Assembly (NCBI RefSeq): GCF_001592945.1
Contig: NZ_LRPB01000001.1
Span: 124,001 to 188,000 of the forward strand
Direction: 5' to 3'
Origin: Roseivirga seohaensis
GTDB lineage: Bacteria > Bacteroidota > Bacteroidia > Cytophagales > Cyclobacteriaceae
DNA: 64,000 nucleotides
A program made the position numbers and the translations under genes. The notes beneath the pieces are model-generated. The model was not told the DNA's origin. It did not search any database and saw nothing but the letters and a program-made list of their open reading frames with translations. Each line of letters begins with the position of its first letter. The stretch's first letter is position 1. Shown here piece after piece: positions 58,115 to 64,000 of the stretch.

Positions 58115-59344
58115 TTGAACAAAAAAAAGATAATCAACGATCCGGTTTACGGATTTATCACAATTAGAAGCGAACTGATTTTCGATATCATCGATCACCC
58201 CTATTTTCAGCGGCTTAGAAGAATCAAGCAACTTGGCCTAACAGACCTGATTTACCCAGGTGCACACCATACCCGATTCCACCATGCATTGGGTGCTAAA
58301 CACCTGATGGGAGCCACTTTAGAGAACCTCAGAAACAAGGGCGTTGAAATTTCTGATGCTGAATTTGAAGGTGCAATGATTGCCATTCTCTTACACGACA
58401 TTGGTCATGGCCCTTTTTCTCATGCCCTAGAATTTAGTTTGTTAGAAGGCGTGCCTCATGAGCAAATTTCTAGGATGATTATTTCTAAACTGAATAAAGA
58501 ATTCAATGGTCAGCTAGATCTCGCACTTGAAATCTTCAATGGCAGCTACCCTAAGAAATTCCTTTCCGAACTTGTTTCCAGTCAGCTCGACATCGACAGA
58601 CTAGATTACCTCAAAAGAGACAGTTTCTTTACTGGCGTTTCAGAAGGCACAATTGGAGCTGACAGAATCATCAAAATGCTCGATGTACATGAAGGCAGAT
58701 TGGTAGTTGAAGAAAAAGGAATTTACAGTATTGAAAATTTCTTGAGTGCCAGAAGGTTAATGTACTGGCAAGTGTACTTGCACAAAACTAGCGTAAGTGC
58801 AGAAAAAATGCTCATTGCTATTATTAAGCGAGCAAGAAAATTAGCTAAAAAGGAGAAACCACTCTTCTACACACCAGCCTTAGGTATTTTTCTAAAAGAA
58901 CAAGTTGGGATTGATCGTTTTGCTACTGAACCCGCCATTTTAGATGCCTTTTTACAACTAGACGATTATGATGTTTGGGCAGCGATTAAGGTATGGGTAA
59001 ATCATGAAGATCCTATTTTATCAAAACTATGTAGAATGCTCTTAGATCGAGAGCTCTTTAGAATTACGATTTCAAACGAGCCACCTTCCAAAGAAGAAAT
59101 TAAAGCAGATGAAGCGAAAATTGCGGAAGCCTACCAATTGGAAGCTAAAGATGTGAAATATTACTTCTCACACGGCAAATTGACGAACAGTGCTTATATG
59201 GCCTCAGATAAGGAGATACTAATTCTTTCTAAATCGGGCGAAGTAAGAGGTGTAACAGAAGCAGCTGACTTACCGAACATCAAAGCCATGAGCAAAATCG
59301 TCCGTAAATATTATCGATGCTGGCCAAAAGACATATCTTTGTGA
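58115..59344 (+). CDS. HD-domain phosphohydrolase (dGTPase-like)
   Basis: A 409-residue metal-dependent phosphohydrolase of the YdhJ/dGTPase-like group. Family segments are IINDPVYGFI, HPYFQRLRRIKQLG, HTRFHHALGAKHL (His56) and the HD pair in LLHDIGHGPFSHALE (His94-Asp95), with Asp in SSQLDIDRLDYLKRD. It would hydrolyse a nucleoside triphosphate or a signalling nucleotide. The start is TTG at 58115 because it begins MNKKKIINDPVYGF directly at the conserved N-terminus and no ATG fits. lpxD follows after 17 bases, so it may lead the lipid A operon. Confidence 0.9.
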   Translation: MNKKKIINDPVYGFITIRSELIFDIIDHPYFQRLRRIKQLGLTDLIYPGAHHTRFHHALGAKHLMGATLENLRNKGVEISDAEFEGAMIAILLHDIGHGPFSHALEFSLLEGVPHEQISRMIISKLNKEFNGQLDLALEIFNGSYPKKFLSELVSSQLDIDRLDYLKRDSFFTGVSEGTIGADRIIKMLDVHEGRLVVEEKGIYSIENFLSARRLMYWQVYLHKTSVSAEKMLIAIIKRARKLAKKEKPLFYTPALGIFLKEQVGIDRFATEPAILDAFLQLDDYDVWAAIKVWVNHEDPILSKLCRMLLDRELFRITISNEPPSKEEIKADEAKIAEAYQLEAKDVKYYFSHGKLTNSAYMASDKEILILSKSGEVRGVTEAADLPNIKAMSKIVRKYYRCWPKDISL

Positions 59345-59361
59345 CACTCAAAATTTTATGA

Positions 59362-60381
59362 ATGGAAATATCAGTACAACAAGTTGCGCAACTTCTTGAA
59401 GGAAAGGTAGATGGAGATGGAAGCCAGATGGTCAGTCGGCTAGAAAAAATTGAAGAAGCCACCGCTGGAAGTATTGCCTTTTTAGCCAACCCAAAATACA
59501 CCGAATACATCTATACAACTAGCGCTACGGCCATAATTGTAAAAGAAGATTTAGAGTTAAAAAAAGAAATAAACGCAGCACTAATAAGAGTTACCGACCC
59601 TTACTCAAGTTTTTCTAAACTTTTGGAAGAATACCAAAAGCTCACTCAAATTCAAAAATCGGGCATTGAACAACCTTCTTTTCAAAGCATCACAAGCCAA
59701 ATTGAAGAAGACGTTTACTTAGGTGCTTTTTCTTATTTAGGTGAAAATGTGAAAATCGGAAAGGGCACAAAAATATACCCCAATTGCGTGATTGGCGACA
59801 ATGTAACCATTGGAGAAAACACCATATTATTTGCTGGAGTGAAAGTGTATGCCGACTGCAAAATTGGCAACCATTGTAAAATTCATTCGGGGGTAGTGAT
59901 TGGCAGCGAGGGTTTTGGTTATGCACCTCAACCCGATGGCACATTCAAAGCTATTCCACAAACCGGCAATGTAGTCATTCACAACCATGTAGATATTGGC
60001 GCAAATACTGTTGTGGACTGTGCAACCATGGGCTCTACCATTATCAAAGATGGAGCTAAAATAGACAACTTAGTACAGATAGCCCACAACGTTGAAATTG
60101 GAGAAAACACAGCCATTGCCTCGCAAGCTGGAATTTCGGGCAGCGCAAAAATTGGTAAAAATGTAATGATTGGTGGGCAAGCAGGAATTACTGGCCATTT
60201 GACAATTGCCGATAAAGTAGTTATTGGCCCTCAGTCTGGTGTTCCAAAAACCATTGAAGACCAAGGCATTTACACAGGAACCCCAATTATGGATCACAGG
60301 GAATTTCTTAAGGCAAGTATCGCGATAAGAAAACTTCCAGAGTTATTAAGAAGAGTCAGCCAACTCGAAAAAAAGGGTTAA
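59362..60381 (+). CDS. lpxD: UDP-3-O-acylglucosamine N-acyltransferase LpxD
   Basis: A 339-residue acyltransferase of lipid A synthesis. The N-terminal uridine-binding domain (1-100, IAFLANPKYTEYIYTTSATAIIV) is followed by a left-handed beta helix of hexapeptide repeats (about 105-300), the nucleotide/pantetheine region IHSGVVIGSEGFGYAPQPDG and the catalytic His in IDNLVQIAHNVEIG. It adds the N-linked 3-hydroxyacyl chain to UDP-glucosamine. It is the first clear lipid A gene of the operon lpxD-lpxC/fabZ-lpxA. Confidence 0.96.
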   Translation: MEISVQQVAQLLEGKVDGDGSQMVSRLEKIEEATAGSIAFLANPKYTEYIYTTSATAIIVKEDLELKKEINAALIRVTDPYSSFSKLLEEYQKLTQIQKSGIEQPSFQSITSQIEEDVYLGAFSYLGENVKIGKGTKIYPNCVIGDNVTIGENTILFAGVKVYADCKIGNHCKIHSGVVIGSEGFGYAPQPDGTFKAIPQTGNVVIHNHVDIGANTVVDCATMGSTIIKDGAKIDNLVQIAHNVEIGENTAIASQAGISGSAKIGKNVMIGGQAGITGHLTIADKVVIGPQSGVPKTIEDQGIYTGTPIMDHREFLKASIAIRKLPELLRRVSQLEKKG

Positions 60382-60405
60382 ATTTGTCGAATTTTTGAGG
60401 AGAAA

Positions 60406-61794
60406 ATGAAGAACAAACAACATACGATCAAAAAACCGGTAACGGTATCAGGCGTAGGTTTACATACAGGGGTAATTTCAAACATGACGTTTAACCCCGC
60501 CCCTGCAAATCACGGAATTAAGTTTCAAAGAATAGACCTTGAAACCCAGCCTATAGTAGATGCAGACGTAGATTATGTCGTTGACCTTTCAAGAGGAACT
60601 ACCATTGAGCACAACGGTGCGAGAATCAACACGGTTGAACACACATTAGCTGCCTTGGTAGGCTTAGAAATAGACAATGTACTTATTCAATTAGACGGAC
60701 CAGAGCCCCCAATCATGGACGGTAGCTCTCGAATGTTTATTGACGCTCTTGAAACCGTAGGCTTTGAAGAACAAAATGCACTCAGAAATTTCTATGAAAT
60801 TACAGAGAGTATTCGCTACAAAGATCCAGAAAGAGATGTAGAAATTGCAGCCTTGCCCTTAGACGATTTTCGTGTAACGGTAATGGTAGACTATAATTCT
60901 CCGGTATTGGGTAGTCAACATGCATCACTGAACCATATCAGTGATTTCAAAAAAGAAATCTCATCAAGCAGAACATTCTGCTTCCTACATGAGTTAGAAA
61001 TGCTGCACAAAAATAACCTTATCAAAGGTGGAGATTTAAACAACGCTATTGTGGTTGTAGATCGTGTAGTGAAAGAAAATGAGCTCGATTATTTAGCTGA
61101 ACTTTTCAACAAACCAAAAGTTGAAGTTAGACATGAGGGTATTCTCAATAATGTGGAACTGAGACATAAAAACGAACCTGCAAGACATAAACTATTAGAC
61201 GTTGTGGGTGATTTAGCCTTAATTGGAAGACCTTTGAAAGCTCAAATTTTAGCAGCAAGGCCAGGCCACGCAGCCAATGTAGCTTTTGCTAAAAAAGTAA
61301 AAAAGGAGATGCAGTTGGCAAAAAATTCGGCTCCACAATATGACCCAAAAATAGATCCGGTGATGGACATCAACCAGATCATGCAGATTCTTCCGCACCG
61401 CTACCCCTTCCTTTTGATTGATAAAATCATTCATTTGGATGAAACAATGGTGGCAGGGATTAAAAATGTTACAATGAACGAGCATTTCTTCTTAGGACAC
61501 TTTCCAGGTAACCCTGTGATGCCGGGTGTTTTACAAATTGAAGCAATGGCGCAAATCGGTGGGATTTTGGTACTCAATACTGTGCCTGATCCAGAAAATT
61601 ACACTCCGTACTTCCTTGGAATCGACAAATGTAAATTCAGAAAGATGGTGATTCCAGGAGATACCCTTAAATTTAAATGTGAGCTAACTGCCCCTATCAA
61701 AAGAGGTATTGCTCAAATGAATGGTACCGCTTACGTTGGGAACACCCTTGTTTGCGAAGCCGCAATGACCGCTAGAATTGTTAAAAATCAATGA
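60406..61794 (+). CDS. lpxC/fabZ: LpxC-FabZ fusion (deacetylase and hydroxyacyl-ACP dehydratase)
   Basis: A 462-residue bifunctional protein. The LpxC part (1-300) has zinc ligands His79 (NTVEHTLAAL), and His261/Asp265 in RHKLLDVVGD, and removes the acetyl group of UDP-acyl-GlcNAc, the committed step of lipid A synthesis. The FabZ part (about 320-462) has HRYPFLLIDKI and GHFPGNPVMPGVLQIEAMAQ with catalytic His365 and Glu379, dehydrating hydroxyacyl-ACP. This fusion is characteristic of Bacteroidota. A good Shine-Dalgarno (GAGGAG) precedes the ATG, unusual in this window. lpxA overlaps by 4 bases. Confidence 0.97.
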   Translation: MKNKQHTIKKPVTVSGVGLHTGVISNMTFNPAPANHGIKFQRIDLETQPIVDADVDYVVDLSRGTTIEHNGARINTVEHTLAALVGLEIDNVLIQLDGPEPPIMDGSSRMFIDALETVGFEEQNALRNFYEITESIRYKDPERDVEIAALPLDDFRVTVMVDYNSPVLGSQHASLNHISDFKKEISSSRTFCFLHELEMLHKNNLIKGGDLNNAIVVVDRVVKENELDYLAELFNKPKVEVRHEGILNNVELRHKNEPARHKLLDVVGDLALIGRPLKAQILAARPGHAANVAFAKKVKKEMQLAKNSAPQYDPKIDPVMDINQIMQILPHRYPFLLIDKIIHLDETMVAGIKNVTMNEHFFLGHFPGNPVMPGVLQIEAMAQIGGILVLNTVPDPENYTPYFLGIDKCKFRKMVIPGDTLKFKCELTAPIKRGIAQMNGTAYVGNTLVCEAAMTARIVKNQ

Positions 61795-62573
61795 ATCAGC
61801 CTTTAGCATACATTCATCCAGAAGCAAAAATTGCCCCTAATGTGGTGGTAGAGCCTTTTGTGACCATAAGTAAAAATGTCACAATTGATGAAGGCAGTTG
61901 GATAGGCCCCAATGTTACCATCATGGAAGGTGCACGAATTGGCAAAAATGTGAAAATTTTTCCTGGAGCGGTTATTTCAGCAGTTCCCCAAGACCTAAAG
62001 TTTGGCGGAGAAGAAACCACGCTTGAAATTGGTGACAACACCGTAATTCGAGAATGTGTAACACTGAATAGAGGCACACACGCCACAAAAAAAACAACCA
62101 TAGGCAAAGATTGCTTGGTGATGGCCTACACACACGTAGCACACGATTGCCATATTGGAGACAATTGTATTTTAGTTAATGCAGTTCAATTGGCAGGCCA
62201 TGTTACTATTGAAGATTGGGCCATTATTGGAGGCGCGGCAGCTGTTCATCAATTTGTGAAAATTGGAGCACACACCATGGTTTCTGGTGGTTCGTTGGTA
62301 AGAAAAGATGTTCCTCCATATACAAAAGCAGGACGTGAGCCATTGAGTTATGCTGGCATCAACTCCGTAGGCTTAAGAAGAAGAGGTTTTGCGAACGAGA
62401 AAATAGCCGAAATTCAAGAAGTGTACCGATACATCTTTCTTAAAGGCTTAAATAACTCAAAAGCACTTGACCTTTTAGAAGTAGAAATGCCGCCATCAAG
62501 AGAAAGAGATGAAATTATCAATTTCTTTAGAAGCTCTGACCGAGGTGTAATGAAAGGCTATACGGCCAGATGA
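61791..62573 (+). CDS. lpxA: UDP-N-acetylglucosamine acyltransferase LpxA
   Basis: A 260-residue left-handed beta-helix acyltransferase that adds the first 3-hydroxyacyl chain to UDP-GlcNAc in lipid A synthesis. Hexapeptide repeats run from about residue 10 to 185 (KIAPNVVVEPFVTI, AVISAVPQDLKFGGEETTLEIG, catalytic His in THVAHDCHIG, AAAVHQFVKIGAHTMV), followed by the helical C-terminal domain (RRRGFANEKIAEIQEVYRYI). It overlaps lpxC/fabZ by 4 bases and the ABC gene follows after 1 base. Confidence 0.97.
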   Translation: MNQPLAYIHPEAKIAPNVVVEPFVTISKNVTIDEGSWIGPNVTIMEGARIGKNVKIFPGAVISAVPQDLKFGGEETTLEIGDNTVIRECVTLNRGTHATKKTTIGKDCLVMAYTHVAHDCHIGDNCILVNAVQLAGHVTIEDWAIIGGAAAVHQFVKIGAHTMVSGGSLVRKDVPPYTKAGREPLSYAGINSVGLRRRGFANEKIAEIQEVYRYIFLKGLNNSKALDLLEVEMPPSRERDEIINFFRSSDRGVMKGYTAR

Positions 62574-62574
62574 A

Positions 62575-63192
62575 ATGAGAATTGAGGTTGAAAACCTAGG
62601 GAAAAAATATGCGAAGGAATGGATATTCAGAAAACTGGATATGCAATTCGATTCTCAATTTTCTTATGCCATTACCGGCCCAAACGGTAGTGGAAAATCA
62701 ACCTTACTTCAAACTCTTACGGGTGTTTTTCTTCCAACTGAAGGAACTGTCTCTTACTTTAAAGAAGATGAAAACATACTAGAGGAAGACTTCTATAAGC
62801 ATTTAGACATAGTCACTCCTTATTTAGAACTGATTGAAGAATTTACTTTAGATGAATTTTTAAAATTTCATTTCAAGTTTAAGCGCTTATCGGAGGGGGT
62901 TTCTATTGACGACTTTGTTCAGCATGTCTATTTAGAAAAAGATAGAGACAAGCAACTTCAGAACTTTTCGTCAGGTATGAAACAAAGGTTAAAGCTCGGC
63001 TTGGCCTTTTACTCTCAAAGCCCTATTTGTTTTTTAGATGAACCCACTTCTAATTTAGATGAACAAGGTACTGATTGGTATTTGGCCCACGTAAAAAGGG
63101 CACTGGATAAGAAATTAGTCATTATAAGCTCAAACCAGAAACATGAATATGATTTCTGTGATAAGGTTATAAACATTCCCGACTTTAAATAA
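62575..63192 (+). CDS. ABC transporter ATP-binding protein (orphan)
   Basis: A 205-residue ABC ATPase: Walker A GPNGSGKST (35-43), signature SSGMKQRLKLGLAF (about 135, a degenerate LSGGQ), Walker B CFLDEPTSNLD (about 152) and a terminal H-loop-like segment. No permease or periplasmic partner is adjacent. Translated directly after lpxA, so a role in lipid or envelope transport is inferred from position. The Q-loop region reads VTPYLEL, unusual but acceptable. A weak hairpin follows. Confidence 0.88.
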   Translation: MRIEVENLGKKYAKEWIFRKLDMQFDSQFSYAITGPNGSGKSTLLQTLTGVFLPTEGTVSYFKEDENILEEDFYKHLDIVTPYLELIEEFTLDEFLKFHFKFKRLSEGVSIDDFVQHVYLEKDRDKQLQNFSSGMKQRLKLGLAFYSQSPICFLDEPTSNLDEQGTDWYLAHVKRALDKKLVIISSNQKHEYDFCDKVINIPDFK

Positions 63193-63222
63193 AATAGAGA
63201 AAGGGTTGAAATCCCCTATTTT
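63191..63222 (+). terminator. Weak hairpin after the lpx-ABC operon
   Basis: AAAATAG (63191-63197) and CTATTTT (63216-63222) with inner GGG/CCC pairing form an imperfect AT-rich hairpin overlapping the end of the ABC gene and followed by ATAATTATTATT. It is a candidate terminator of the lipid A operon; strength is doubtful. Confidence 0.45.
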
Positions 63223-63254
63223 ATAATTATTATTGGTTTTATAACTAAAGAATT

Positions 63255-63743
63255 ATGTTCAGAATCAAGCATCTCTCATTCTTATTGATCGCGCTATTCG
63301 CACTTACCTTATCATCATGTGGTGGTGGGGGTGGTGGAGGCGGAGACGACACTCCAACCCTTACGGCTGAAGAGCAAAGGCTTTTAGATTTAGTAGGCAC
63401 TACTGGTGTTACTTATGAAGCTACTTCAATTACCTTTAACGGTGTTGCCGCTACTGGCTTTGACGACTTCACTCTTACCTTAAGAGGAACGGCTTCGAGC
63501 AAAACGTATTCGACTACAGACGGTGATCCTGTTTTTAAAGCTACAGGATCATGGGCATTCAATGGCACCAACATCAATCAAATTTTTATTGATGGAAACT
63601 CTAGTAACACTTTTGTAGTATCGGCTTTTAACGCAAGTGCTGGCACATTTACCTTAACTGTTGATTTTGTAGCCAGCGGAGGAGTAGCTGCAGGAATGAA
63701 TGGTACAAATGGAACTTATGTTTTCAACTTGGTGAAACAATAA
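63255..63743 (+). CDS. Hypothetical lipoprotein with polyglycine linker
   Basis: A 162-residue lipoprotein: signal peptide with lipobox LSSC (Cys22), then eight glycines and DD, a spacer TPTLTAEEQRLLDLVG, and a beta-rich domain (about 50-162) beginning WAFNGT/DDFTLTLRG-like strands. The G-rich stretch right after the lipid cysteine is a typical outer-membrane surface-exposure tether in Bacteroidota. The domain is not recognised. It is followed by a bidirectional terminator. Single gene, separate from the lpx operon. Confidence 0.83.
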   Translation: MFRIKHLSFLLIALFALTLSSCGGGGGGGGDDTPTLTAEEQRLLDLVGTTGVTYEATSITFNGVAATGFDDFTLTLRGTASSKTYSTTDGDPVFKATGSWAFNGTNINQIFIDGNSSNTFVVSAFNASAGTFTLTVDFVASGGVAAGMNGTNGTYVFNLVKQ

Positions 63744-63767
63744 AAAATTCAGACAACCTTAACTATG

Positions 63768-63803
63768 AAAAGAGCCGTTTCAGAAATTCTAAAACGGCTC
63801 TTT
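63768..63803. terminator. Bidirectional terminator between the lipoprotein and pgk
   Basis: AAAAGAGCCGTTT (63768-63780) and AAACGGCTCTTT (63792-63803) form a 12-base-pair GC-cored hairpin with an 11-base loop. T-runs lie on both sides, so it can end both the plus-strand lipoprotein transcript and the minus-strand pgk transcript. Confidence 0.9.
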
Positions 63804-63830
63804 ACTTTTACTGGTAATGTGGTTAACTAA

Positions 63831-64000
63831 CTATCCTAAAGCCACAACGCCTGGAAGCTCTTTTCCTTCCATATACTCAAGCAAGGCTCCTCCACCAGTA
63901 GAAACATAAGACACATCATCACCGTAGCCCAAAAGGTTTACTGCTGCCGCAGAGTCACCTCCACCAATCAATGAAAAAGCTCCATTCTTAGTTGCTTCAA
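63831..64000 (-). CDS. pgk: Phosphoglycerate kinase (C-terminal part)
   Basis: The last 55 residues of phosphoglycerate kinase, cut by the window edge: [57 protein letters not shown] and [18 protein letters not shown] are diagnostic. The enzyme makes ATP in glycolysis by phosphoryl transfer between 1,3-bisphosphoglycerate and ADP. It ends at the bidirectional hairpin at 63768. Confidence 0.96.
   Translation of the reverse strand, partial: EATKNGAFSLIGGGDSAAAVNLLGYGDDVSYVSTGGGALLEYMEGKELPGVVALG

Noticed and set aside
1-64000. CRISPR array, prophage, integron or insertion sequence
   Set aside because: No regularly spaced repeats with unique spacers, no phage structural genes, and no transposase or integrase were found. 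The interspersed palindromes are not evenly spaced.
1-64000. tRNA genes
   Set aside because: No cloverleaf with matching acceptor and T arms was seen other than the tRNA-like part of tmRNA. A tRNAscan run would be needed to exclude one fully.

Overview
The window is a stretch of ordinary chromosome from a member of the Bacteroidota, most likely a marine-type Cytophagales (Roseivirga/Marivirga-like; this placement is inference). The evidence is an LpxC-FabZ fusion next to LpxD and LpxA, a PorX-type regulator (receiver plus PglZ domain) of the type IX secretion system, GldJ/K-like SUMF protein, NamZ (DUF1343), DUF3857 and DUF4494 proteins, TAnnTTTG-type promoter boxes, weak Shine-Dalgarno sequences, and a modest GC content. 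No rRNA, tRNA, CRISPR array, prophage or insertion sequence was seen. One tmRNA gene is present.

Layout. 1-4210: the left end of a cbb3 oxidase operon (start of ccoN, then ccoS, ccoI/fixI, a Usp-like protein) with an Fnr-type regulator and two palindromic Crp/Fnr-like sites. 4278-5690: menA and a glutathione peroxidase. 5692-11189: an arginine/polyamine block of argS, an arginase-family ureohydrolase, a deoxyhypusine-synthase homologue and a divergent arginine-decarboxylase-like enzyme. 11317-20807: small accessory enzymes (ArsC-like, DinB/YfiT, VOC, SUMF, amidohydrolase, GNAT, a MocR regulator divergent from an FMN-binding oxidase, YCII, SDR). 20809-26125: folA-fmt-namZ, a LolC/E-type permease, a dolichol-phosphate-mannose-synthase-like transferase and a HAD phosphatase. 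26233-28795: a lipoprotein translationally coupled to a LytS/LytTR two-component pair. 29068-43231: two hypothetical membrane proteins, a large MG2-like secreted protein, icmF, a membrane patatin, an RlmL-type methyltransferase, DUF4494, an SGNH hydrolase and rarA. 43298-44138: a frameshifted GIY-YIG gene, a hairpin cluster and ssrA. 44326-53837: MOSC, a fatty-acid hydroxylase, an amidohydrolase, two paralogous DUF3857 proteins, an M1 aminopeptidase and a PhnA-like protein. 53847-58064: Gre-like factor, BLUF photoreceptor, and a porX-tsaE-ald operon. 58115-64000: an HD phosphohydrolase leading into lpxD-lpxC/fabZ-lpxA-ABC ATPase, a lipoprotein, and the end of pgk.

What stands out is not one large new system but small-scale structure. 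There is a family of five interspersed palindromic elements with conserved arms (AAC-C/T-C-T/G-CCAAAAGTT and its complement) sitting at gene ends, and a second repeat pair flanking an orphan membrane gene. Other candidates are a possible non-standard polyamine route built on a deoxyhypusine-synthase homologue, direct/inverted operator repeats in the MocR intergenic region, a strong -7-like box overlapping the porX start codon on the opposite strand, and a lipoprotein fused by overlap to a two-component system.
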